From contig DAQG01000095.1 in NCBI GenBank assembly GCA_002502785.1, positions 1 through 28,720 of the forward strand: DNA of 28,720 nt. Direction: 5' to 3'. The notes beneath the pieces were generated by a model. It saw only the letters and a program-made list of their open reading frames with translations, was not told where the DNA came from and did no database searches. Made by a program: the position numbers and the translations under genes. The stretch is from Methanothrix harundinacea. GTDB lineage: Archaea; Halobacteriota; Methanosarcinia; Methanotrichales; Methanotrichaceae. Shown here piece after piece: positions 21,789 to 28,720 of this stretch (positions are counted from its first letter, which is position 1; every line of letters begins with the position of its first letter).

Positions 21789-22662
21789 GATTGTGCACAA
21801 AGAGACCCTGTCGCCGGGGTTCAAGCTGATAGAGGTCTTCGCCCCAAAGGTGGCGGCGAAGATCCGGCCCGGCCAGTTCGTGATCCTGAGGGCGGACGAG
21901 AAGGGCGAACGCATACCCCTGAGTGTCGCCGACTGGGACTCAAAAAGGGGCACCTTGACCCTCGTCTTCCAGGAGCTGGGCCTCTCCACGAGAAAGCTCG
22001 GCCTCCTGAAGGTGGGGGAGAGTCTCGCAAACGTCACGGGACCGCTGGGGAGGGCGGCCGACGTGAAGAAGATCGGAACCGTCGTCTGCGTCGGCGGATG
22101 CTTCGGGATCGGCCCGGCTTACGCTCTGGCGAGAGCCCTGAAGGAGGCGGGAAACAGGGTGATCTACATCGTCGAGGCCCGCAGGGGCGACTTCCACTTC
22201 TGGCTCGACCGTCTGAAAGAAGTCTCCGACCGCCTCATAATAACCTCCGGCGACGGGTGCAGAGGCTGCGACCAATGGGCGACCGGCCCCCTGAAGGAGA
22301 TGATCGAGACCGAGAAGGTCGATCGGGTTTACCTCATCGGCTGCACCTTCATGATGATGACCTGCTCCCGGGCCGCAGAGCCCTACGGTGTTGAGACGAG
22401 GGTGAGCTTGATGCCGATTATGATTGACGGGACCGGGATGTGCGGGGCCTGCCGGGTCGCTGTGGGCGGCGAAAGGAAGCTCGCCTGCGTCGACGGTCCC
22501 GAGTTCGACGGAAGGGAGGTAGACTGGACCGAGCTGATCGAGAGGGCCCGAAGCTACCTGAAGGAAGAGGAGAAGTCCATGAACGTCTGGGAGCGGGAGA
22601 ACTGGCACAGGCTGATGGTGGAAGGTCCAGGAAAGGACGGCAGGGCGAAATCTGCCCGGTGA
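21781..22662 (+). CDS. NfnA/SudB-like FAD, NAD(P)-binding subunit with [2Fe-2S] site
   Basis: A 293-residue protein of the ferredoxin-NADP reductase-like group that includes NfnA, sulfide dehydrogenase beta and PyrK. The N-terminal beta barrel has the FAD signature around RIPLSVADWD (44-53); VVCVGGCFGIGPAYALARAL (101-120) is the nucleotide-binding site. The DGTGMCGACRV block with C221, C224 and C236 (LACVDGPEFDG) holds the [2Fe-2S] cluster, which in NfnA uses three cysteines and one aspartate. An unusual C160/C163 pair (DGCRGCDQ) lies between. In Nfn this subunit works with a GltD-like NfnB; here no NfnB is encoded and the partners are Nuo-type subunits. The ATG at 21781 lies inside the end of the preceding gene. 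Last gene of the operon. NADPH formation or oxidation is the expected role, by inference. Confidence 0.88.
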   Translation: MYEIVHKETLSPGFKLIEVFAPKVAAKIRPGQFVILRADEKGERIPLSVADWDSKRGTLTLVFQELGLSTRKLGLLKVGESLANVTGPLGRAADVKKIGTVVCVGGCFGIGPAYALARALKEAGNRVIYIVEARRGDFHFWLDRLKEVSDRLIITSGDGCRGCDQWATGPLKEMIETEKVDRVYLIGCTFMMMTCSRAAEPYGVETRVSLMPIMIDGTGMCGACRVAVGGERKLACVDGPEFDGREVDWTELIERARSYLKEEEKSMNVWERENWHRLMVEGPGKDGRAKSAR

Positions 22663-22685
22663 CAGTTCCGGCGGCGGCCACAAAT

Positions 22686-23321
22686 TCAGCGCTCGGAGGA
22701 CTCTTTCCACCCCACCCAGCCCTCCCTATAGAGGAAGGCGACGATCAAAAGGCCTACGATAGGGTCGGCCTGCCAGAGACCGAATAGGTAGTTTGCTCCA
22801 AGCCCCACCAGCAGGGCCACCGATAGGAGGGAGCAGGCGAGGGTCTCCTTCGAGTCGGCGATGAGGGCCCGGCTTTTGATTGCAACTCCCAGGTCGTACT
22901 TTTTGCGGGCGAGGATCGGCATTATCGTCATCGAGATGAGGGCTATCGCGATCCCCGGGACCGACGGGTCGGGCACCTCTTTCCAGATGAGCTTGCCCAC
23001 CGACTCGATGAGGATGTACGATCCGAGAAGAAAGAAGGTGACGGCGACGAATCTCTCGGCCTTCCTCTCGATCTCCTCCTCTTCCTCCTCTGTGCCCGTC
23101 CGGTGCTTTTTGAGCCGCCATATCAGAATCAGGCCCGAGAGGGACTCGACGATGCTGTCAAGCCCAAAGCCGATGAGGGCGATGCTCCCGGCCATGCTTC
23201 CAAAGATGATGGAGGCCGCGGCCTCGGCGATGTTGTATGCGACCGTGAAATACTCTAGCCGGAGAGCTTTCCTGTATGGCTCGTCTGGAGCGTCAGTCTC
23301 GATCGCGTCTCTCGCCTCCAT
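22686..23321 (-). CDS. Cation diffusion facilitator-like transporter, membrane domain only
   Basis: A 211-residue membrane protein with five or six helices. GSIALIGFGLDSIVESLSG (about 46-64) and IADSKETLACSLLS (about 154-167) match helices 2 and 5 of the CDF family, which exchange divalent metals for protons across the cytoplasmic membrane. The acidic loop around HRTGTEEEEEEIERKAERF (73-91) lies between helices 3 and 4. The metal-site residues differ from the usual HxxxD/HxxxD of zinc exporters (DSIVE and DSKET here), and the cytosolic C-terminal domain of about 90 residues is missing. Substrate is therefore unknown. The ATG at 23321 has GGAGG upstream. The gene converges on the Nuo-like operon, 23 bases from its end. 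Confidence 0.85.
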   Translation of the reverse strand: MEARDAIETDAPDEPYRKALRLEYFTVAYNIAEAAASIIFGSMAGSIALIGFGLDSIVESLSGLILIWRLKKHRTGTEEEEEEIERKAERFVAVTFFLLGSYILIESVGKLIWKEVPDPSVPGIAIALISMTIMPILARKKYDLGVAIKSRALIADSKETLACSLLSVALLVGLGANYLFGLWQADPIVGLLIVAFLYREGWVGWKESSER

Positions 23322-23487
23322 TCCATATCCTCCCTATCCATCGAATCTGGCTGAGGTTTTTGGGTCTTGGACTATTTAGATACCCACCTTCAGCCCTTGG
23401 CCGAGATCGATGGTGACGATCCTGTGCCCCCCCAAAGCCGTTCTCTGGCATCAGCCCCAAATACCATCCCGACGAAATAATCTCCCA

Positions 23488-24102
23488 ATGTCGCCCCAAG
23501 AGAGCGCTCTCGTCCTGGTCATCTACCTCGCCTGCTTTGCGGCCATCCACAGCCTCATGGCGAGCCTCCCCTTCAAGAGAAAGGCCCAGAAGATCCTCGG
23601 ACACCGGACAAGCCAGTGGTACCCCGTCATCTTCTCACTCACGGCCTTCGTGACGGTCCTGCCGCTGGTGTACCTCGTCTACCTCTTCCCCGGAAAAGTT
23701 CTATACGTCATTCCAGCGCCCTGGCGGTGGGCGATGGTAGCGGGACAGGTCCTGGCGGGCCTTCTCTCCATCAGGGCCTTCACCGACGCGCCCCATCGGT
23801 TCAAGGTGCCGCTCCAGCTCGCAGGGTCCCGGGCATCCGAGGCGGAATCGCTGAAACCGCGCGGGATCTACTGCTGGATGAGAGATCCGTTCTTTCTATC
23901 GGGCTTTCTCCTCATCTGGCTGACCCCCTTCATGACGACGAACATCCTGATCCTGTACGTCATGGTCACCGTCTACCTATACCTGGGCTCCATCCACTGG
24001 GAGAAAAGGCTCTTCGCCCAGTTCGGAGACGAGTACCGTGAATATCAGATGAAAGTTCCGAGGATGGTACCCTGGCGGGGAAGAACCTGCCCCGGTGAGT
24101 GA
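23488..24102 (+). CDS. Membrane methyltransferase-like (NnrU/ICMT-related) protein, copy 1
   Basis: A 204-residue integral membrane protein with about five helices. The start ESALVLVIYLACFAAIHSLM, the middle LFPGKVLYVIPAPWRWAMVA and the C-terminal block GIYCWMRDPFFLSGFLLIWL followed by HWEKRLFAQFGDEYREYQMK match the NnrU/isoprenylcysteine methyltransferase-like superfamily: a G.Y...RdP motif, an acidic ligand after the last helix and the FG.EY..Y.. ending. Such proteins may methylate lipids or small molecules with SAM, but no substrate is known for this group. I prefer the ATG at 23488 because the frame then begins with the first helix; an in-frame ATG at 23410 adds 26 unlikely residues. The copy at 24157 follows directly, suggesting tandem duplication. 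Confidence 0.75.
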   Translation: MSPQESALVLVIYLACFAAIHSLMASLPFKRKAQKILGHRTSQWYPVIFSLTAFVTVLPLVYLVYLFPGKVLYVIPAPWRWAMVAGQVLAGLLSIRAFTDAPHRFKVPLQLAGSRASEAESLKPRGIYCWMRDPFFLSGFLLIWLTPFMTTNILILYVMVTVYLYLGSIHWEKRLFAQFGDEYREYQMKVPRMVPWRGRTCPGE

Positions 24103-24156
24103 AGCCGAAAGAAGAGGAAGAAGACAAATACGAACCGGATCGGAAAGGTGCTCGGC

Positions 24157-24786
24157 ATGTTCTCGAACTCGACCCTCATCCTGGCCCTCTATCTCGCCTG
24201 TTTTGCGAGCCTGCACAGCCTTCTGGCGGGCACCTGGGCCAAACGCCGGGCCCAGCGGGCCTTCGGCCGAAGAGCGACGCGCTGGTACCGGCTCGTCTAC
24301 TCGATCCTGGCGGTCGTCACCCTCTCTCCGCTGATATACCTCTTCTACCGGTTTCCGGGCGAGGTCATCTACCTCATCCCCTCACCCTGGCGATGGATCA
24401 TGATCTTCGGGCAGATCCTCGCCGCTCTCGCCCTGGGGAAGACCGTCCTGGAGGCCGGAGCCTTCCGGTTTCTGGGTATCAGGCCTGACGACAGCGAGGG
24501 CGGTTTGATCGTCCGGGGCGCCTACTGCAGGGTGAGAAACCCGCTCTTTCTCTTCGCCCTGATATTCCTCTGGCTTTCCCCCGTCATGACCGATAACCTC
24601 CTGGTTCTCTACCTCCTCGCCACAGTCTACTTCTATCTGGGATCGATCCACGAGGAGCGGATGCTGGCCGAGAAGTTCGGCGACGACTACCGCGACTACC
24701 AGAGGCAGGTGCCCAGGATCGTCCCCCGCCTCCGCTGCCGCTACCCTGAGACAAAGGTCGAAGCCCGACGAAGGGGCGGCCCTTAG
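24157..24786 (+). CDS. Membrane methyltransferase-like (NnrU/ICMT-related) protein, copy 2
   Basis: A 209-residue paralog of the preceding gene, similar along its whole length: STLILALYLACFASLHSLLA, YRFPGEVIYLIPSPWRWIMI, GAYCRVRNPLFLFALIFLWL and ERMLAEKFGDDYRDYQRQVP. It keeps the canonical RNP of the family where copy 1 has RDP, and the HEE acidic pair in place of HWE. The ATG at 24157 has GGAAAGGTG just upstream; a GTG at 24148 is in frame but would lie within that ribosome binding site. Separated by 54 bases from copy 1, so the two are likely co-transcribed. The substrate is unknown. Confidence 0.75.
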   Translation: MFSNSTLILALYLACFASLHSLLAGTWAKRRAQRAFGRRATRWYRLVYSILAVVTLSPLIYLFYRFPGEVIYLIPSPWRWIMIFGQILAALALGKTVLEAGAFRFLGIRPDDSEGGLIVRGAYCRVRNPLFLFALIFLWLSPVMTDNLLVLYLLATVYFYLGSIHEERMLAEKFGDDYRDYQRQVPRIVPRLRCRYPETKVEARRRGGP

Positions 24787-24819
24787 TCCCGACGGCCAGC
24801 GGCCGACAGAAGGTAGCCG

Positions 24820-25383
24820 TCACCGGACGTAGGTGGCGACAGCCTCCCCTGACTGAAGGACGCGCCCCTCCATCACCGCCTCAAGGTCGGACCTTCCGGA
24901 ACCAGGCGACAGGTCGAGCCTCGCATCCAGAGCCCGAACCCTCAGGACGTATCTGTGAGCTGGCCCCGGCGGCGGGCAGGGCCCGCGGTACCCGATCAGC
25001 CCGAAGCCGTTCGTCCCCTGGACCGCCCCCACCGGGTCCGAGACCTCGCCCTCCGGCGGTATGCCTTCAGGGATGGCATCAGACGGCTCCAGGTTCCAGA
25101 TCAGCCAGTGGACGAAAGTCCCCCGGGGAGCGTCCGGGTCCTCCAGGATCATGGCCATCGATACGACGGACTCGTCCAGCCCCTCGATTTCGACCGGAGG
25201 CGAGAGGTTCTCGCCCTCACAGGTATACCTCTCGGGGAAGAAATCAAAGCCCAATTTTACATCCAGAACTTCTGAACTGTCCAAATCTTCCATCCTATTA
25301 TCTTCGCCATCTTCCGCGCACCCTGCCAGGGCGATCAATGCCAGCATCGCCAACGCGATTAAGATCGTCCCAAAGGTCCTCAT
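24820..25383 (-). CDS. PEBP/YbhB-family lipoprotein
   Basis: A 187-residue Raf-kinase-inhibitor-like (phosphatidylethanolamine-binding) protein. The N-terminus is a lipoprotein signal with lipobox LALIALAGC (C22), so it is probably anchored outside the cell. The family blocks are clear: LEDPDAPRGTFVHWLIWNL (about 80-98) and GYRGPCPPPGPAHRY (about 131-145), which form the anion-binding pocket. Archaeal and bacterial members bind small anionic or lipid head groups; their function is largely unknown. The ATG lies two bases after the stop of the OsmC-like gene, so they form an operon. Confidence 0.92.
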   Translation of the reverse strand: MRTFGTILIALAMLALIALAGCAEDGEDNRMEDLDSSEVLDVKLGFDFFPERYTCEGENLSPPVEIEGLDESVVSMAMILEDPDAPRGTFVHWLIWNLEPSDAIPEGIPPEGEVSDPVGAVQGTNGFGLIGYRGPCPPPGPAHRYVLRVRALDARLDLSPGSGRSDLEAVMEGRVLQSGEAVATYVR

Positions 25384-25385
25384 TC

Positions 25386-25805
25386 CTACACCACCTCAAA
25401 ATCGATGCTCACCGAGGTGCTCATCGATCTTACGACCGGCACCTTATCGGCGACGTCTGCGAACATCTCCAGGAGGGTATCGGGGTCCCCGTCAGCGCTC
25501 AGGCGGACCTTTATCTCAATTCTTGTCACCTCCCGGCCGTCCCCCACCCACTCCAAAACGCCGACCGCCTCCGACCTGTAAGACCGGAGGACGACGTCGT
25601 ACTTCTTCGCCCTAGCGAGGGTGGTGGTGAGGACGCAGGCGTTGGCGGCGGAGACGAAGATGTCTTCTGGCGATGGGAAACCCTCGACGCCGCCGAACTC
25701 CGCGGGCAGGGCGAACTCGATCCTGTGACCGGTGGGAAAGGCGATCTCGCCCTTTGCCCCCTCAGTCCACGTCACATGATTTGAAAAGGAGATATCTTTG
25801 GTCAT
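25386..25805 (-). CDS. OsmC-family protein lacking the second cysteine
   Basis: The 139-residue protein has the OsmC/YhfA fold: HVTWTEGAKGEIAFPTGHRI at the start, GFPSPEDIFVSAANACVLTT with C57, and the VTRIEIKVRLSADGD strand. OsmC peroxidases reduce organic hydroperoxides with two cysteines. The second, normally in a YCPV.RS motif, is replaced here by valine (DKVPVVRSMS, V122). A classic two-cysteine peroxidase cycle is therefore unlikely; one-cysteine chemistry or a binding role is possible. The ATG at 25805 has no strong ribosome binding site. It is followed within two bases by the PEBP lipoprotein gene. Confidence 0.88.
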   Translation of the reverse strand: MTKDISFSNHVTWTEGAKGEIAFPTGHRIEFALPAEFGGVEGFPSPEDIFVSAANACVLTTTLARAKKYDVVLRSYRSEAVGVLEWVGDGREVTRIEIKVRLSADGDPDTLLEMFADVADKVPVVRSMSTSVSIDFEVV

Positions 25806-25864
25806 CAGCCCAGGTTTGGAACTTCTTGGTAATTATCACTTTCCAGCAATTTTCTGGCTGGGGG

Positions 25865-26890
25865 TCAACGATGAGAATGGTCCGGCAGACCGTCATGGTG
25901 GTGGTTCTCCACCCTATGATAAGCTTCTCCGGGAGCCCGAGGAGGGTCGACATGGACCGTAGCGTCCGAGAGGTACGGGAGGCTGTGGAGGAGCTGATGG
26001 CTGACCTCCTTTGCTATATCGTGACCCCTCTCAACGGATAGGTCGGGATCGACGATCACGTTGATCTCGGCATGAAGCCGATGGCCAAGCCACCTCACCT
26101 TGACCCCCGCCACCTCCTCGACACCAGGAGCGCGGGCCGCAGCATCCCTCACCTCGTCCACGACCTCGCGGTCGACGCCGTCGATCAGCCTCGTCAAGAC
26201 CACCCTGCCCGACTTCCAGCCGATCTGAAGGATGGCGACGGTGATCAATAGCCCCACCAGAGGGTCTGCCCTGGGGTAGCCCGCCCAGACGCCAACCGCG
26301 CCGAGGAGGACGGCCAGGCTCGTCAGGCCGTCGGCCCGCGCGTGGTAGCCGTCGGCCACCAGAGCTGCGCTTCCTATCTCCCGACCAATCCTCATCCGGA
26401 AGACCGCCACCGCCTCGTTTCCGAGAAATCCGATCAGGGAGGCGAGAGCCACCGCCCATAGGAAGCCGACGGAGCGGGGCTGAAAGAGCCTCATCACCGA
26501 CTCGTAACCCGTGAAGACGGCGCTGGCGACGATCACCAGGACTACGACGAGGCCCGCCAGGTCCTCGGCCCGGCCGTAGCCGTAGGTGAACCGGTCGGTG
26601 ACAGGACGCTGGCCGAGCCTGAAGGCGACCCAGAGGGGGACGGCCGTCGCCGCATCTCCGAGGTTGTGGACCGTGTCGGCGAGGAGCGCCATGCTGCCGG
26701 ACAAGAGGACTATCGCCACCTGGATGAGGGCCGTTGCGAGAAGAGCGATGAAGGATATTTTGACGGCCCAGATCCCCCTCTCGGCCACCAGAAGGGCCGG
26801 GTCGGCTTGACTGTGGGCGTGGTGGTGGAGGTGTTTGAGGCCGTGATCGTGCCCGCCCTCAGAACCATGGGGATCGTTCTTGCAGATCAT
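25865..26890 (-). CDS. Cation diffusion facilitator metal exporter with His-rich N-terminus
   Basis: A CDF family exporter of 341 residues from the ATG at 26890. A His-rich cytosolic start (HDHGLKHLHHHAHS) precedes six helices. The canonical metal site is present: ADTVHNLGDAATAV on helix 2 and ADGYHARADGLTSL on helix 5 (HxxxD twice), as in Zn/Cd exporters. The C-terminal cytosolic dimerisation domain is complete (VRWLGHRLHAEINVIVDPDL through the final HHHDGLPDHSHR), with another His-rich tail. The upstream TTTAAATT at about 26930 fits a promoter for the ATG at 26890; a TTG at 26998 would add 36 residues with no family character. Followed 59 bases later by the OsmC gene on the same strand. Confidence 0.9.
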   Translation of the reverse strand: MICKNDPHGSEGGHDHGLKHLHHHAHSQADPALLVAERGIWAVKISFIALLATALIQVAIVLLSGSMALLADTVHNLGDAATAVPLWVAFRLGQRPVTDRFTYGYGRAEDLAGLVVVLVIVASAVFTGYESVMRLFQPRSVGFLWAVALASLIGFLGNEAVAVFRMRIGREIGSAALVADGYHARADGLTSLAVLLGAVGVWAGYPRADPLVGLLITVAILQIGWKSGRVVLTRLIDGVDREVVDEVRDAAARAPGVEEVAGVKVRWLGHRLHAEINVIVDPDLSVERGHDIAKEVSHQLLHSLPYLSDATVHVDPPRAPGEAYHRVENHHHDGLPDHSHR

Positions 26891-27006
26891 GGAGCTATCG
26901 CCACAAGGTTCGACTTCCGTCAATTTAAATCTGCGGCCCGTCCCGGATCGGGAAACGGAGATCCGGGATAAAGCATATTGAAGGTCAAAGCCTCGCAATT
27001 CGCCCT

Positions 27007-27150
27007 TTAGAAAGCCTTTTCAGCCCCTTCGCGTCTTTCGAGCTTTTCGAGGTCGGACTTCTGGACCGCCGCAAAGGCGATGGCAGAGATGAGGACGAAG
27101 CCGATGAGGATCGGGCCCGTGCCGAGGGCGCTGGGCGCTGGCCCGTGACA
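27007..27150 (-). pseudogene. Orphan C-terminal membrane tail of a lost surface protein
   Basis: On the minus strand one frame reads HGPAPSALGTGPILIGFVLI, then SAIAFAAVQKSDLEKLERRE, ending GAEKAF and TAA. A Pro/Gly linker, a single hydrophobic helix and a basic, charged tail are what ends surface-anchored proteins of these archaea. The frame has no start codon and an upstream in-frame TAG at 27151-27153, so it cannot be a gene on its own. I read it as the 3' end of a deleted gene. Confidence 0.4.
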
Positions 27151-27159
27151 CTACGTCAA

Positions 27160-27180
27160 AAGCTTTTTTACAGATTATAA
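27160..27180 (+). promoter_or_regulatory. AT-rich promoter of the pentapeptide-repeat gene
   Basis: A run of T followed by ACAGATTATAA ends about 30 bases before the ATG at 27209, suitably placed for a TATA element and a short leader carrying GGAG (about nine bases before the ATG). Confidence 0.35.
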
Positions 27181-27208
27181 CGGATACGTCCCCCTGGAGA
27201 CAAAACCC

Positions 27209-28015
27209 ATGAAGACGATTCCGGCCTTGATCTTGTTAGCGCTTATGTTGGCGGCTGGTATAACGGGTGAATCAGGAGGCGCGCCACATCCTCGCGAGGT
27301 GGTCCAGGCGAGCGAGATTTTGGCCAAGATCGGGAGGGGTGAGCCGGTCTCCTACGACAACCTGATCGTCGAGGGCGACCTGAACCTGAGCGAGATCGGC
27401 CTGGACGCTGTTTCTGAGCTGATGCCGGGTTTGGGGACCGGGTTGGCAACAGGGACGGGGTCCGAGATCGATTATCCAAAGCTGCCGGAAGGGGCGAAGC
27501 TGATCGCCTCCCCGATAAGCATCACCAACTCCGAGATCCGGGGGAACGTCTACTTCGAGAACATCACCTTCCACAATTCAGTGAACTTTGCGGGCACCAA
27601 CATCGCAGGAAACGCCAGCTTCGCGGAGGCTAAATTCGAAAATCATGTTGCCTTTTTGTATACCATGTTCGGCGGCGACGCCAGCTTCAAGGCGGCCAGA
27701 TTCAACAGCAGCGCCTACTTCTCGGGCGACCAGTTCAGGGGACGAGCAGACTTCGAGGGGGCCCAGTTCGGAAGCCTCGCTGGCTTCAGCTACACAAAAT
27801 TCGGCGACGACGCCGACTTCAAGGGTGCAAAGTTCAGGGATGAGGCCTGCTTCGGAGGGGCCCTGTTCAGCGACGATGCGGACTTCGGGGGGACCGAGTT
27901 CGACGGCTACGCCTACTTCGGGCGTGTCCAGTTCAGCGGAAGGTCCCACCTGGGGGAGGCCCGTTTCACCGACATTGCCAACTTCTACAACGCCCACTTA
28001 GGTGACAGGACTTAG
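27209..28015 (+). CDS. Exported pentapeptide-repeat-type protein
   Basis: A 268-residue protein with a signal peptide (MKTIPALILLALMLAAGITG) and, from about residue 105, at least fifteen five-residue repeats with Phe at the central position: NVYFENITFHNSVNFAGTNI, then repeated units of the type GDASFKAARF, GRADFEGAQF, DDADFKGAKF, DDADFGGTEF. Such repeats fold into a right-handed square beta-helix. A conserved-looking linker (EILAKIGRGEPVSYDNLIVE, about 36-55) precedes them and is common in Methanosarcinales pentapeptide proteins. The gene stops directly after the last coil (HLGDRT) with no cap or membrane domain, so it may be secreted or truncated. Function unknown; a surface structural or binding role is an inference. 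Confidence 0.82.
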   Translation: MKTIPALILLALMLAAGITGESGGAPHPREVVQASEILAKIGRGEPVSYDNLIVEGDLNLSEIGLDAVSELMPGLGTGLATGTGSEIDYPKLPEGAKLIASPISITNSEIRGNVYFENITFHNSVNFAGTNIAGNASFAEAKFENHVAFLYTMFGGDASFKAARFNSSAYFSGDQFRGRADFEGAQFGSLAGFSYTKFGDDADFKGAKFRDEACFGGALFSDDADFGGTEFDGYAYFGRVQFSGRSHLGEARFTDIANFYNAHLGDRT

Positions 28016-28060
28016 CTGAAGAAGAAAAGAAGACTGACATGATATAAAAAATAAATATAT

Positions 28061-28303
28061 ATGGTGGATGCAAATAGTCCGATCATGTCTTGGAAGAAAG
28101 TCACCGACTATTGGGCGGAGTGGAAGATCGAGGCCGATCGGAGAGGGAATATCGGGCTCTCATTTGGGGACGATAAACGAGTTTTATACGATCTATCCCA
28201 CGAAAATTTCATCACCATCTTAAACCTGCTCCAGGGGGATAAAACCGTCTGGTTCGATGACGAGGGCGATAGCTTCAAAGCCAGCAGCGAGGAGCCGAAG
28301 TAA
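28061..28303 (+). CDS. Small hypothetical protein
   Basis: An acidic 80-residue protein, no family recognised. It contains WKKVTDYWAEWKIEADRRGN and later VLYDLSHENFITILNLLQGD, probably one small mixed alpha/beta domain. The start is uncertain: the ATG at 28061 directly follows a TATA-like run (TATAAAAAATAAATATATA, about 28042-28060), so transcription would begin near 28070 and the ATG at 28085 (MSWKKV, 72 residues, leaderless or short leader) is the more likely start. Protein-like composition and the promoter support a real gene. Confidence 0.6.
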   Translation: MVDANSPIMSWKKVTDYWAEWKIEADRRGNIGLSFGDDKRVLYDLSHENFITILNLLQGDKTVWFDDEGDSFKASSEEPK

Positions 28304-28417
28304 CACCGAGCCAGGAAAGTCTGAAGATTAAATCTCTTTTTTGGGCCGCAGGTGGGAAGACGATCTTTCCTGGCGTAGAGAATGGACGCCTTTTTTGAAT
28401 CGAACATTCTCGATCTT

Positions 28418-28720
28418 TCAGATGCTAACTGCCACCCCAAAATCTTCCAAATGATCCCGACAAAGCTTGCAGTACCGCCATTCCTTGAAGTCTGTATCCG
28501 ATACTGAGTTTGAGAAGTGCATCACACACCGTCGGTCGGGACAGTGTGGAAGGCCGAAGATGTGGCCCAGCTCGTGGACCGCCTCCTTGAGGGCTCTCTC
28601 CCTGAAGAGATCCGGGTTTGAGGATAGGCCGTGGAACTCCTGGCGGAGCCTCGTCAGGGATATTATCGCCCGATTCCCGTAGGCGAGGCCGAAGATGAAG
28701 TATTACCCCTCTCCAAGATC
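28418..28720 (-). pseudogene. Archaemetzincin-type zinc protease, partial, with in-frame stop
   Basis: The minus strand reads FIFGLAYGNRAIISLTRLRQ and, further on, AVHELGHIFGLPHCPDRRCV followed by MHFSNS and WRYCKLCRDHL. HELGHIFGLPHC is the archaemetzincin zinc site (HExxHxxGxxH plus Cys) and the cysteines at CPDRRC and CKLC form its structural zinc site; the protein ends at TGA (28418-28420). These are soluble metalloproteases of about 180 residues, so the N-terminal part should lie beyond the window. An in-frame TAA interrupts it at 28703-28705 where the family has a hydrophobic residue (DLGEG stop YFIFG). No ATG, GTG or TTG suitable for a start lies between the stop and the active site. 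Either a broken gene or a base error. Confidence 0.7.

Noticed and set aside
27590..28000. Regularly spaced short repeats that might suggest a CRISPR array
   Set aside because: The spacing is 15 or 30 bases and follows codons of the pentapeptide repeats; there are no unique spacers.
28703..28705. Recoding of the TAA in the archaemetzincin frame
   Set aside because: Pyrrolysine uses TAG and selenocysteine TGA; TAA is not known to be recoded in archaea.

Overview
The window looks like the chromosome of a GC-rich aceticlastic methanogen of the Methanosarcinales, most likely a Methanothrix (Methanosaeta) relative. The evidence is a Methanosarcinales-type S-layer domain protein, an HdrA-MvhD fusion in an operon with a large polyferredoxin, HdrC and HdrB, archaeal TATA boxes (TTTATATA, TTTAAATA), GGAGG-type ribosome binding sites and several GTG/TTG starts. 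The genus assignment is inference. No rRNA, tRNA or CRISPR array was seen.

Region 1 (1-2636) is a decayed accessory zone. It holds the 3' part of an S-layer gene that lacks a C-terminal anchor, a short tyrosine recombinase with a 9-bp inverted repeat at the start of its frame, an orphan signal peptide and a frameshifted fragment of a methyltransferase-like membrane protein. Region 2 (2637-7844, minus strand) is a tightly overlapping operon hdrA-polyferredoxin-hdrC-hdrB: a soluble heterodisulfide reductase with an eight-cluster polyferredoxin. Region 3 (7978-13288, minus strand) carries a YgjP-like metallohydrolase, a VIT-like membrane protein, a divergent FMN-dependent glutamate-synthase-family protein with an elaborate promoter, a possible remnant of a GltD-like flavoprotein, an exported membrane protein, a PNPOx-fold protein and a small protein. 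Region 4 (13453-16472, plus) has a bacterial/eukaryotic-type HMG-CoA synthase, a membrane protein and a CbiK-type cobaltochelatase.

Region 5 (17012-22662, plus) is the most interesting part: four overlapping genes encode NuoE-like, NuoF-like (HydB type), NuoG/FdhA-like and NfnA/SudB-like subunits. The third subunit keeps the iron-sulfur wiring and the [4Fe-4S] site of the molybdopterin fold but has lost the catalytic Sec/Cys loop of formate dehydrogenases. The set looks like a soluble pyridine-nucleotide/ferredoxin oxidoreductase, possibly electron-bifurcating, built from complex I and Nfn modules. With HdrA-MvhD in the same window, it suggests a link between the ferredoxin, NAD(P)H and thiol/disulfide pools in an organism whose main carriers are ferredoxin, F420 and methanophenazine.

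Region 6 (22686-28720) holds two cation diffusion facilitator transporters, two tandem methyltransferase-like membrane paralogs, a PEBP lipoprotein and OsmC protein pair, an orphan C-terminal membrane tail, an exported pentapeptide-repeat protein, a small unknown protein and, at the edge, an archaemetzincin-type protease frame interrupted by a stop codon.
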